Shown here piece after piece: positions 41,139 through 49,147 of a stretch of DNA of 64,000 nt. A program made the position numbers and the translations under genes. This DNA comes from JAAEPI01 sp965212145. Its GTDB lineage: Bacteria > Bacteroidota > Bacteroidia > Cytophagales > Cyclobacteriaceae. Under the pieces are notes generated by a model. That model did no database searches. It saw only the letters and a list, made by a program, of their open reading frames with translations, and was not told the DNA's origin. The stretch's first letter is position 1. The number at the start of each line of letters is the position of its first letter. Location of the stretch: contig CBDBUY010000009.1 in assembly GCA_965212145.1 (NCBI GenBank), positions 682,001 to 746,000 on the forward strand, read 5' to 3'.

Positions 41139-42259
41139 GACAGTACGATTTTTAGTGCAGCGACGAATTCGTCAGCCTGATCCTTGGTCAAACTGAGGGG
41201 AGGGAGAATTCTTAACGTGTTAGGGTTAGATGCTGATCCGGTGAAAATTTTATGGTCAAAAAGGAGTTTGGATCGAATCGGTTTTATTTCAGTATCCAAA
41301 TCAATCCCAATCATCAATCCACTGCCTCGGACTTCCTTGATTTGTTCAATATCATTCAATTGATCCATTAGGTACTGCCCAACTGCGTTCGCGTTTTCAA
41401 TGAGGTTTTCATTTTTCAATACGTCCAATACCGCGATCCCAGCAGCGCATGCAAGATGATTGCCTCCGAAAGTAGTCCCCAATAGACCCGGTTTAGCTTC
41501 AAAATCCGGAGAGATTAAAATGCCCCCGATGGGGAAACCATTACCCATGCCTTTGGCTACTGAAATGATATCCGGCTTGATCCCGTGGTGCTGGTAGGCG
41601 AAGAATTTTCCAGATCTTCCGTACCCGGATTGGATTTCATCCATGATCATCACCGCTCCGAATTGACTGCAAAGTGCACGAATTTGCTTGAGAAAATCTT
41701 TGGTCGGTTCATGGATGCCGCCAATGCCCTGAACGCCTTCCACCATCACAGCGCCTATCGAATCATCCATCACCAATTTCAACGCTTCCTGATCATTCAG
41801 CGGCAAGCGAATAAAGTTGCCGGTGCGATTGATTGGAGCCTGAATCTTTTGACTATCGGTTGCTTCTACGGCGAGGGATGTACGGCCGTGAAATCCTTTT
41901 TCAAATACAATTACCTTTTTTCTCCCGGTATGGAATGAAGCGAGTTTCAATGCGTTTTCTGTGGCTTCAGCACCCGAGTTGCAGAGAAAAAGAGAGTAAT
42001 CGGGGAGGCCGGAAAGTTCACCGAGCTTTTGTGCAAGTTCTTCCTGGATCGGCATCTGAACAGAATTCGAATAGAAGCCAAGCTTTTCAACTTGATTCTG
42101 AATGGATGTGACGTAATGCGGATGAGAATGTCCGATGGAAATCACCGCATGTCCTCCGTAAAGGTCGAGATACTTGGTGCCATCCTTGTCCCAGACGTGG
42201 CATCCTTCTCCCTTTACAGGTTCAATCACATAGCGTGGATAGACCTCAAAAGTCTTCAT
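41135..42259 (-). CDS. argD: N-acyl-ornithine aminotransferase
   Basis: 374 residues from ATG 42259 (GTG at 42262 possible). A class III PLP aminotransferase: LDLYGGHAVISIGHSHP at the N-terminus, FLCNSGAEATENALKLA, MIMDEIQSGYGRSGKFFA with the PLP Asp, SVAKGMGNGFPIGG with the Schiff-base Lys near 235, and TTFGGNHLACAAG. It converts N-acylglutamate semialdehyde to N-acylornithine. The start overlaps the proC stop (TGATG), and the stop overlaps the argF' start by 4 bases. Confidence 0.93.
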   Translation of the reverse strand: MKTFEVYPRYVIEPVKGEGCHVWDKDGTKYLDLYGGHAVISIGHSHPHYVTSIQNQVEKLGFYSNSVQMPIQEELAQKLGELSGLPDYSLFLCNSGAEATENALKLASFHTGRKKVIVFEKGFHGRTSLAVEATDSQKIQAPINRTGNFIRLPLNDQEALKLVMDDSIGAVMVEGVQGIGGIHEPTKDFLKQIRALCSQFGAVMIMDEIQSGYGRSGKFFAYQHHGIKPDIISVAKGMGNGFPIGGILISPDFEAKPGLLGTTFGGNHLACAAGIAVLDVLKNENLIENANAVGQYLMDQLNDIEQIKEVRGSGLMIGIDLDTEIKPIRSKLLFDHKIFTGSASNPNTLRILPPLSLTKDQADEFVAALKIVLS

Positions 42260-43071
42260 CACGATTTACTGCTTTTCATTTTCGTAATTCGATTAAAGCT
42301 GGTCATCACCCCACGGATCAGGGCCGAACTAAATCCCTGATGTTCCATCTCGTTTAACCCTTCAATGGTGCATCCTTGAGGTGTTGTCACCTTGTCGATT
42401 TCAACCTCAGGGTGAGAATTGTTTTTCTGTATCAAGGAAGCCGCTCCCTTGGCGGTTTGTACTGCGATAAGCTGTGCTTCATCTGACTCAAAACCCATTT
42501 GCACACCAGCTTGGGTGGCAGCACGCAGGTATCTCATAAAGAAGGCCGTACCACTTGCACCATGTACAGTAGCAGCTTGCATGAGGCGCTCTTCGATAAT
42601 CAATGTCTCACCTAGTGCATCGAAAAGCTCCTTGACTTCCGGTAAGTACGCCTTTGAGTCGTCCTCTGCTGCAAGGCACGTCATGGATTCACCAATGGCG
42701 ATGGCCGTATTCGGCATTGCACGAATGATTGGGACTCGGGTTTCCAAAGAATCTGAAATAGCTGCGATTTCTACTCCGGTAATCACCGACACCAAAACCT
42801 GATCAGGTTTCAACATGGAATTGATTTCTTCAAGGACAGCTTTAACCTGACTGGGTAGTACGCAGAGCAGGATAAGTTGCGCATTGGCCACAGCATCTGT
42901 ATTAATCGTTGTGGCGTTGAAGCCTTTGTCCATCATGAATTGAAGGCCGTCAATGTTTCGTCTTGCTAAGGTGATTTCATGAGGTTCGGCCTGCTTCTTC
43001 TCCACCAGGCCATTCGCTATGGAGAGACCTAAATTTCCTGCGCCTATGATGGCTATGTTTTTGTTTTCCAT
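42259..43071 (-). CDS. proC: pyrroline-5-carboxylate reductase
   Basis: 270 residues. The N-terminal Rossmann motif is IAIIGAGNLGLSIANGL. VIRAMPNTAIAIGESMT and VTTPQGCTIEGLNEME are P5CR signatures, and HGASGTAFFMRYL matches the dimer core. It makes proline from P5C. Its place inside the arginine operon between argC and argD suggests linked arginine/proline supply, as both derive from glutamate or ornithine. Confidence 0.9.
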   Translation of the reverse strand: MENKNIAIIGAGNLGLSIANGLVEKKQAEPHEITLARRNIDGLQFMMDKGFNATTINTDAVANAQLILLCVLPSQVKAVLEEINSMLKPDQVLVSVITGVEIAAISDSLETRVPIIRAMPNTAIAIGESMTCLAAEDDSKAYLPEVKELFDALGETLIIEERLMQAATVHGASGTAFFMRYLRAATQAGVQMGFESDEAQLIAVQTAKGAASLIQKNNSHPEVEIDKVTTPQGCTIEGLNEMEHQGFSSALIRGVMTSFNRITKMKSSKS

Positions 43072-43073
43072 GA

Positions 43074-44045
43074 TTAGAATGCTGTTGCTTTTAAGTTCAA
43101 TCCTGGTTTCTCATCCAATCCGAAGATGAGGTTCATGTTTTGTACTGCTTGTCCGGATGCACCCTTGAGTAGATTATCAATGGCTGAAATGACCAATGCT
43201 TTGTCCCCAACTTTAGACACCTGAACAATTGCCTTGTTCGTGTTTACCACCATCTTCAAGTCCGGGCTTTCTTCTATCACGTGGGTGAATGCTGCATCGG
43301 CGTATTTCTCAGAATAGATTTTCTTCAACTCATCTTCCGAAGCGTCCGTGTCAAAATAAGTGGTGCAAATGATTCCACGCGTAAAGGCTCCTCGGTAGGG
43401 GATGAAATTGATTTCCTGCCCAAAGGAAGTATTCAGTTTTAGGACTGATTCTCCCGTTTCTTTTAAATGCTGATGCGTCAACGCCTTGTAGGCACTTGCG
43501 TTTGAATTTCTCCAGCTGAAGTGTGATGTGCGACTGAATGATTGACCTGCTCCCGTGGAGCCTGTGATGCCGGAAATGTGGAGTTCGGAGTTCACAGCAC
43601 CAGCTTCAATGGCCGGTAGAATACCCAATTGCAGACAGGTGGCAAAGCAGCCAGGGTTGGCTATGTGATTCGCTTTCCTGATCTCTTCCAGGCTGAATTC
43701 TGGCAGTCCGTAGACAAAATCATGATTTCCCTTCAGTCGAAAATCCTGACTCAGGTCGACAATCTTATTCGTCAGCAGGTCAGGATAGTTTTCAATGATC
43801 TTGCTCGATTCCCCATGTCCCTTGCAGAGGAAAAATACATCAGCCTGACTTGTATCAATTTCCGATGAGAATTTTAACTCCGTTTCTCCGATCAAATCCT
43901 GATGTATAGATGTGATCGGTTTTCCAGACTGACTTTCACTTTGCGCAGATTCGATCTCAACATTTGGGTGATTGACCAAAATTCTGATCAGTTCACCCGC
44001 GGTGTAACCGGCCGCTCCGATGATACCTGCTTTAATCTTTTCCAT
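43074..44045 (-). CDS. argC: N-acyl-gamma-glutamyl-phosphate reductase
   Basis: 323 residues from ATG 44045, just before the MEKIKAGIIGAAGYTAGELIRIL Rossmann start; the frame is open 60 bases further, but those codons lie inside argG. The catalytic cysteine is in ANPGCFATCLQLGILP (near 135), and ASGQAVQNMNLIFG is the conserved end. It reduces the acylglutamyl phosphate made by ArgB. The gene overlaps argG by 14 bases. Confidence 0.93.
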   Translation of the reverse strand: MEKIKAGIIGAAGYTAGELIRILVNHPNVEIESAQSESQSGKPITSIHQDLIGETELKFSSEIDTSQADVFFLCKGHGESSKIIENYPDLLTNKIVDLSQDFRLKGNHDFVYGLPEFSLEEIRKANHIANPGCFATCLQLGILPAIEAGAVNSELHISGITGSTGAGQSFSRTSHFSWRNSNASAYKALTHQHLKETGESVLKLNTSFGQEINFIPYRGAFTRGIICTTYFDTDASEDELKKIYSEKYADAAFTHVIEESPDLKMVVNTNKAIVQVSKVGDKALVISAIDNLLKGASGQAVQNMNLIFGLDEKPGLNLKATAF

Positions 44046-45222
44046 CTTGCACTGATTTATGAAGTTTGGTTTGATTAGCGAAAATCTTGGCGAATCCTCG
44101 GGCATCCTGAGCTGTCCAACCGGAGTTCATTTCTCCATATTGTCCAAAACTTGATTGCATTAAATCGAAATCGGAGGTAATTCCCTGAACGAGAAAATGA
44201 TAGGGTGCAAGTCGCACGGAAACTCTTCCTGAAACATTCTCCTGACTGGATTCCATAAATCCTTCAATGTTTCGCATCACAGGGTCCAGGTACTGCCCTT
44301 CGTGCATCAGGTTGCCGTACCATTGGGACAGATGGTCCTTGATGAAAAGTTGATTTTTGGAGAGAACATGTTTCTCAAGTGTGTGATGCGCCTTGATCAA
44401 AATGAGCGGCGCTGCAGCTTCAAAACCCACCCGACCTTTGATGCCAATAATCGTGTCGCCTACATGGACATCACGACCGATGGCATACTGTCTGGCCATG
44501 GCATCCAATTTTTGAATGACTTCAACCGAGCTGCCTGATTCTTCATTCAGAGAGACCGGCTCACCATTTTTAAATTCTATGGAGACGACTTCCGAATTTT
44601 CTTTCTTTAACTGGCTAGGATAGGCCTCATCTGGTAATGGTAGGTGAGAGGTAAGTGTTTCTTTGCCACCTACCGATGTTCCCCAAAGCCCTTGATTCAC
44701 AGAGTATAAGGCTTTGGCCCAGTTGGAATCGACCCCATGTTTTTTCAAGTAGTCGATTTCTTCTTTTCGACTCAAGGTCATGTCACGAATTGGGGTGATG
44801 ATTTCCATATCTGGGCACATGGTCTGAAAAACCAGATCGAATCGGATTTGATCGTTACCCGCTCCGGTACTGCCATGTGCGATGGCGTCTGCACCAATTT
44901 CATTGGCGAACTCTGCTATAGCTAAGGCCTGGAAAACACGTTCCGCACTTACTGACAAGGGATAGGTGTTGTTTTTCAGCACATTTCCGAACAGGAGGTA
45001 TTTGATGCCTTTCTGATAGAAATTTTCGGTTTGATCATTGAATTGATAAGACTTGCAGCCGAGTGTCAATGCTTTTTCTTTCAAGACTTTTGCTTCTTCT
45101 GCATCAAATCCTCCGGTGTTTACCGTCATGGCGTAAACCTCATAACCTAAATCAGCTGAGAGGTATTTTGCACAATAGGAGGTGTCCAATCCTCCGCTAA
45201 AGGCGAGTACTACTTTCTTCAT
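44032..45222 (-). CDS. argG: argininosuccinate synthase
   Basis: 396 residues. The ATP-pyrophosphatase P-loop is LAFSGGLDTSYCAKYL (about 5-20). AHGSTGAGNDQIRFD and KGRVGFEAAAPLILIKAHHTLEKHVL are ArgG signatures. It joins citrulline and aspartate using ATP. The start overlaps the GNAT gene stop by 4 bases. It is a normal-length, intact gene. Confidence 0.94.
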   Translation of the reverse strand: MKKVVLAFSGGLDTSYCAKYLSADLGYEVYAMTVNTGGFDAEEAKVLKEKALTLGCKSYQFNDQTENFYQKGIKYLLFGNVLKNNTYPLSVSAERVFQALAIAEFANEIGADAIAHGSTGAGNDQIRFDLVFQTMCPDMEIITPIRDMTLSRKEEIDYLKKHGVDSNWAKALYSVNQGLWGTSVGGKETLTSHLPLPDEAYPSQLKKENSEVVSIEFKNGEPVSLNEESGSSVEVIQKLDAMARQYAIGRDVHVGDTIIGIKGRVGFEAAAPLILIKAHHTLEKHVLSKNQLFIKDHLSQWYGNLMHEGQYLDPVMRNIEGFMESSQENVSGRVSVRLAPYHFLVQGITSDFDLMQSSFGQYGEMNSGWTAQDARGFAKIFANQTKLHKSVQDGKD

Positions 45223-45890
45223 AGTCCAAATAATTTAAGAGCCGAAAAGTTGAGTTTTCCTCCGTTTTGTTTTTTGAGCATTCTGTTCTTTTTCATCTCC
45301 GAGTAACGGGCATACAATCGAGATTTTTTGATGAAATTCCATCGCTTCTCAGACTTAGCCTTTGGGTTATACATCATTGCTGTACATAGACAGTTGCTCT
45401 TGTTTTTGCTCATAAGAACCTGATAATTCACACAGCTTTGGCAACCATTCCAGAACGCTTCATCCTTCGTAAGGTGATCATAGGTCACCGGAATGTAGCC
45501 CAAGTCCGAATTGATTTTCATGACTGGTAGGGAGGTCGTAAGCCCAAAGAGTTTTGCGTTTGGAAACATCTTTTTACTGTGCTCAAATGCTTTTTTCTTG
45601 ATTTTGGCTCCTACACCTGCACCGCGATAGTCGGGATTGACAATCAAACCTGAGTTGGCGACATACTGCTTGTCGCTCCAACTCTCAATGTAGCAGAATC
45701 CGACCAACACGTCATCTGTCGCAATCGCGATGATGGCCTTGCTCTCCTCGATCTTCATCTGGATGTACTCTGGTGAACGCTTGGCGATCCCGGTTCCTCG
45801 CTGCTTGGCGCTTTCCTCGATGAGTGAGCAAACTTGCTCTATGTACTTGAAGTGACTATTATCAGCCACTTTAACGCTGAACTTCTTCAT
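45219..45890 (-). CDS. GNAT acetyltransferase, probable first enzyme of arginine synthesis
   Basis: 223 residues from ATG 45890 (TTG 45899 is an in-frame alternative). A GNAT fold: ATDDVLVGFCYIESW, SGLIVNPDYRGAGVGAKIKKKA (acetyl-CoA loop, about 88-105), then LTTSLPVMKINSDLGYIPV. A four-cysteine C-terminal part (NGCQSCVNYQ, SNCLCTAMM) is unusual for GNATs. As first gene of the arg operon it likely acylates glutamate (ArgA-like, possibly succinyl-transferring) in place of classical ArgA or ArgJ, neither of which is present here. Confidence 0.7.
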   Translation of the reverse strand: MKKFSVKVADNSHFKYIEQVCSLIEESAKQRGTGIAKRSPEYIQMKIEESKAIIAIATDDVLVGFCYIESWSDKQYVANSGLIVNPDYRGAGVGAKIKKKAFEHSKKMFPNAKLFGLTTSLPVMKINSDLGYIPVTYDHLTKDEAFWNGCQSCVNYQVLMSKNKSNCLCTAMMYNPKAKSEKRWNFIKKSRLYARYSEMKKNRMLKKQNGGKLNFSALKLFGL

Positions 45891-45979
45891 TGATGACAAT
45901 GAATTCGTGAACTAAAAATTTAAGAAATGGGAGGGGTAATGTTGGGGTCGAAGTACGGCTACCCCGTAGGCAGCACTAA

Positions 45980-46051
45980 TTATTTAATAGGCCTTAGCCT
46001 GGCCGGGAATGCCCTGAATGGACGAGGTAGTATGTGCTGTATGTTTTTCAC
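45980..46051 (-). CDS. arginine-rich leader peptide (23 aa), speculative
   Basis: A GTG-started ORF on the minus strand, 89 bases upstream of the arg operon. The translation ends ILPRPFRAFPARLRPIK: four Arg (one CGT, three AGG) and four Pro in the last 17 residues. A GGCC-AGGCTAA-GGCC hairpin covers its 3' end. Such a run fits an attenuation leader for an arginine (and proline) operon, but no clear terminator follows, so chance is quite possible. Confidence 0.3.
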   Translation of the reverse strand: MKNIQHILPRPFRAFPARLRPIK

Positions 46052-46071
46052 TGTTCTGCTTTTTCAGCGTA

Positions 46072-46104
46072 CAAAGTTTGGCATAACAAACTACCAATTG
46101 CAAA
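46072..46104 (-). promoter_or_regulatory. candidate promoter of the arg operon
   Basis: On the minus strand TTTG (46104-46101), a 21-base spacer and AAACTTTG (46079-46072) fit the Bacteroidetes TTTG-N19-23-TAnnTTTG promoter with one mismatch. Transcription would start near 46065, just ahead of the putative Arg-rich leader ORF. Confidence 0.4.
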
Positions 46105-46120
46105 AAAATGTTGCAAAATA

Positions 46121-46154
46121 TTTGGGTAACCAATGAATCGTGCTCTACGTTTGC
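46121..46154 (+). promoter_or_regulatory. Bacteroidetes-type promoter of metY
   Basis: TTTG (46121-46124), a 21-base spacer and TACGTTTGC (46146-46154) match the -33/-7 consensus (TTTG, TAnnTTTGC) exactly. The predicted start near 46160 lies about 15 bases before the SAM riboswitch P1 stem, so the whole aptamer is transcribed. Confidence 0.65.
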
Positions 46155-46174
46155 AATGCAAATCGATAATAATC

Positions 46175-46270
46175 GGTTTATAAAGAAGCGCCGAGAGACA
46201 GGCTCTATGACGCGCTAGCAACCTTCCATTAACCCAAGGAAAAGGTGCTAAGGCCTGAATGATAAATTAG
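46175..46270 (+). ncRNA. SAM-I (S-box) riboswitch upstream of metY
   Basis: P1 TTTATAAAGAAGCG, then GAGAGACAGGCTCTATGA, CGCGCTAGCAACCTTCC, AAGGAAAAGGTGCTAAGG, CCTGA and the P1 partner ATAAA. The order and the conserved GCAACC and GGTGCTAA blocks are those of the S-box aptamer, and about 30 bases are identical to the metZ copy. Between aptamer and start codon (160 bases) lie two perfect small hairpins, TTCAGTC-ACAA-GACTGAA near 46311 and TGCATT-TTAAGC-AATGCA near 46369. Neither has a T-run, so the switching mechanism is unclear. Confidence 0.88.
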
Positions 46271-46430
46271 ATTGATATGAAACACTGTTGTTATTTAAGA
46301 GCTTAATGATTCAGTCACAAGACTGAACAAAATTGTCGTTTGGGACAGTCCTGAAGGTCAATTCTGTTGCATTTTAAGCAATGCAATAAATCCGTTGTAT
46401 AAAAATATTTAAACTATAATCAGATCAAAA

Positions 46431-47750
46431 ATGTCAGAATTAAATTTTGAAACACTCCAGCTGCACGCGGGACAAGAAGTCGATGAAACGACTCGTTCTA
46501 GAGCCGTGCCTATTTATCAGACAACATCATATACTTTCAAAAACTCCGAACATGGGGCCAATCTATTTGGCTTGAAGGAATTCGGGAACATCTACACTCG
46601 GATCATGAATCCGACAACAGATGTGTTTGAGAAGCGACTAGCAGCATTGGAAGGTGGTGTGGCAGCCGTGGCGACTTCTTCAGGTCAAGCTGCACAATTC
46701 CTTGCCCTGAACAACATCCTTGAATCCGGCGACAGTGTGGTTTCCACAGCGTTCTTGTATGGTGGGACCTACAATCAATTTAAAGTTGCTTTTAAACGAC
46801 TTGGAATCGACGTGCGATTTGCCAAGAGTGATAAAGCTTCTGATTTCGAGAAACTTATCGACGAAACGACCAAGGCCATCTACATTGAGACAATTGGGAA
46901 TCCTGAATTCAATATTCCTGATTTTGAGGCCATCGCTGAGGTGGCCAAGGATCATGATATTCCTTTGGTCGTTGACAATACGTTCGGTGCGGGTGGTTAC
47001 TTATTTAGACCGCTTGAGCATGGCGCTAACATCGTCACGGCATCAGCTACCAAATGGATCGGAGGTCATGGAACCTCGATTGGAGGCGTGATCATCGATG
47101 GTGGCAACTATAACTGGGGTAACGGAAAGTTTCCTCAATTTTCAGAGCCTTCAGAGGGCTATCACGGACTGAATTTCTGGGAAGTATTTGGAGAAGGGAA
47201 TCCGCTTGGAATGCCGAATGTGGCATTTGCCATTCGGGCAAGGGTAGAGGGATTGAGAGATTTTGGTCCGGCGTTGAGCCCATTCAATGCTTTCCAATTG
47301 TTGCAAGGTTTAGAAACCCTGTCTCTGCGTGTTCAACGTACTGTTGATAATGCGCTGGAATTTGCGCAATGGCTTGAAAATCATCCGCTTATAAAGAAAG
47401 TGAACTACCCTGGTCTTGCGTCTAGTCCTTATCATGGATTGGCAAAGAAGTATCTGAGAAATGGGTTTGGAGGTGTGCTTTCATTCGAACTCAATGGAGA
47501 CAAAGAGCAGACGACTGGAGTAGTTGATAACTTGAAATTGGTCAGTCACCTGGCGAATGTTGGGGATGCCAAGACGCTGATCATCCAGCCATCCGCAACG
47601 ACGCACCAGCAACTTTCGGAAGAAGAGCAGTTGGCATCAGGTGTTCAGCCGAATCAGTTAAGAGTATCCGTCGGAATCGAGCACATCGATGACATCAAGG
47701 CAGATTTTGAGCAGGCATTCGCGGCAGTTTTTGAAGGAGTGAATGCGTAA
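46431..47750 (+). CDS. metY: O-acetylhomoserine sulfhydrylase
   Basis: 439 residues. A PLP enzyme of the MetY branch: LNFETLQLHAGQEVDETTRS at the start, YTRIMNPTTDVFEKRLAALE, VVDNTFGAGGYLFRPLEHGA with the PLP Asp, SATKWIGGHGTSIGG with the active Lys near 207, and an ATTHQQLSEEEQ loop. The 430-residue length is diagnostic against the shorter MetZ/MetB. It forms homocysteine from O-acetylhomoserine and sulfide. It is controlled by the SAM riboswitch and overlaps metX by 8 bases. Confidence 0.93.
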   Translation: MSELNFETLQLHAGQEVDETTRSRAVPIYQTTSYTFKNSEHGANLFGLKEFGNIYTRIMNPTTDVFEKRLAALEGGVAAVATSSGQAAQFLALNNILESGDSVVSTAFLYGGTYNQFKVAFKRLGIDVRFAKSDKASDFEKLIDETTKAIYIETIGNPEFNIPDFEAIAEVAKDHDIPLVVDNTFGAGGYLFRPLEHGANIVTASATKWIGGHGTSIGGVIIDGGNYNWGNGKFPQFSEPSEGYHGLNFWEVFGEGNPLGMPNVAFAIRARVEGLRDFGPALSPFNAFQLLQGLETLSLRVQRTVDNALEFAQWLENHPLIKKVNYPGLASSPYHGLAKKYLRNGFGGVLSFELNGDKEQTTGVVDNLKLVSHLANVGDAKTLIIQPSATTHQQLSEEEQLASGVQPNQLRVSVGIEHIDDIKADFEQAFAAVFEGVNA

Positions 47751-48699
47751 GGAAGCAACATATCATAATGAAGGACTATTTGAGCTTGAGATCGGGGAGT
47801 CAATCCCCGATCTCAAAGTTCATTTCACAACCTATGGCGAGCTCAATGAAGACAAATCGAATGTCGTCTGGGTTTTTCATGCCTTAACGGCAAACAGCGA
47901 TCCGGTCGAATGGTGGCCTGGATTGGTTGGAGCTAATTGCGTCATTGATCCAGACAAATATTTCATTGTTTGCGCCAACATGCTTGGGTCTTGCTACGGC
48001 AGTACTGCACCAGATTCGTTTGATTTTCCCTTGATTACGATTCGGGATATTGTGAAAGCCAATAAGTTGGTTTACAATTATTTAGGATTGAAGAAAATCA
48101 AAATAGGAATAGGCGGATCGATGGGTGGTCAGCAGTTGCTGCAATGGGCCGTTGAGGATCCGGAGTTGTTCGAATACATTGTGCCTATTGCCACGAACAC
48201 CGTTCATTCTCCTTGGGGGGTTGCTTTCAATGAAGCCCAACGAATGGCCCTTCAAAACTCAAACAAAAAGGATGGACTGGCCGCAGCAAGAGCGGTAGCT
48301 ATGCTTTCGTACAGGACCTATGATTCTTACGAAAAGACGCAACTGGATTCCGATGATCGAGTTGCTGATTTTTCAGCTGCTTCTTATCAGCAATATCAAG
48401 GCAAGAAGCTTGTCGAGAGGTTCTCACCGTTTAGCTATTACGTACTTTCTCGTGCCATGGATAGCCACAATTTATCAAATGGCGTTTCCATTGAAGAAGC
48501 CTTGAATAAAATCCAAAGCCGTGGAGTTGTCATCGGTCTGGATTCCGATTTATTGTTTCCTCTTGCGGAGCAACGCCGAATTGCAGACAATCTGCCATGT
48601 GCATCTTTTCATGCCATTTCATCCGACTATGGACACGATGGCTTCCTGATTGAAGTGGAACAAATCAGCCGAATTCTTGCAGAGGAAATCTATAATTAA
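47743..48699 (+). CDS. metX: homoserine O-acetyltransferase
   Basis: 318 residues, on the short side for the family (usually 340-380). An alpha/beta hydrolase with nucleophile elbow GGSMGGQQLLQWA (Ser near 125), VFHALTANSDP oxyanion strand, LDSDLLFPLAEQ (Asp) and SDYGHDGFLIE (His). It acetylates homoserine to supply MetY. It is translationally coupled to metY (8-base overlap) and under the same riboswitch. Confidence 0.92.
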   Translation: MRKEATYHNEGLFELEIGESIPDLKVHFTTYGELNEDKSNVVWVFHALTANSDPVEWWPGLVGANCVIDPDKYFIVCANMLGSCYGSTAPDSFDFPLITIRDIVKANKLVYNYLGLKKIKIGIGGSMGGQQLLQWAVEDPELFEYIVPIATNTVHSPWGVAFNEAQRMALQNSNKKDGLAAARAVAMLSYRTYDSYEKTQLDSDDRVADFSAASYQQYQGKKLVERFSPFSYYVLSRAMDSHNLSNGVSIEEALNKIQSRGVVIGLDSDLLFPLAEQRRIADNLPCASFHAISSDYGHDGFLIEVEQISRILAEEIYN

Positions 48700-49118
48700 T
48701 GGAAGACAGAGACTGCTAGAATTAGAATAGTCAAGACTACCAGCATCGCGATTTTTCCCATCTTTTCGATTTTCTGAAGATAAGGCCGTGGGTCATCAGC
48801 TTTCTGAGCCTTTTTGGCATTTGAGCCAAGGGCACCCAGTACACCACCTAAGACCAGCACTAGAACAAGTTTGGTTAGAAGGAGATGGTTTTCCAAAATC
48901 ATTTGATGATATGGCATTATCAAATACAACCCGGAGAGTAGAAGTAAGCCTAATCCCAAATGCCCCATTCTGGCAAGAATCAATGCATTGGTCATGAACT
49001 TGACTGCTTCGGATTCTTCAAGCTTCTTACTTTGAATACCGAGAAACATCATGGCGAAGCTGGTTCCTACGCCCATTCCAAGTCCAATAAAGTGTACAAT
49101 TAAGGCAACATCTCTCAT
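48696..49118 (-). CDS. four-helix membrane protein of unknown function
   Basis: 140 residues with four transmembrane helices. An H near the start of helix 1 (LIVHFIGLGMGVG) and one in helix 2 (ARMGHLGLGLLLLSGLYL), plus a C-terminal DDPRPYLQKIEKMGKIAM loop, recall DUF2269-like or small heme-binding membrane proteins, but I cannot assign a family. It overlaps the metX stop by 4 bases on the opposite strand. Confidence 0.55.
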   Translation of the reverse strand: MRDVALIVHFIGLGMGVGTSFAMMFLGIQSKKLEESEAVKFMTNALILARMGHLGLGLLLLSGLYLIMPYHQMILENHLLLTKLVLVLVLGGVLGALGSNAKKAQKADDPRPYLQKIEKMGKIAMLVVLTILILAVSVFH

Positions 49119-49147
49119 AATTTGATAGGTTGGTTAGCGGATGAAAA

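Noticed and set aside
45927..46136. 69-codon plus-strand ORF before the SAM riboswitch of metY
   Set aside because: It overlaps both candidate promoters and the short leader ORF, has an odd Cys/Met composition and no family resemblance; it looks fortuitous.
46311..46328. TTCAGTC-ACAA-GACTGAA hairpin as a riboswitch terminator for metY
   Set aside because: The stem is perfect but is followed by CAAAATTG and not a T-run, so intrinsic termination there is unlikely.
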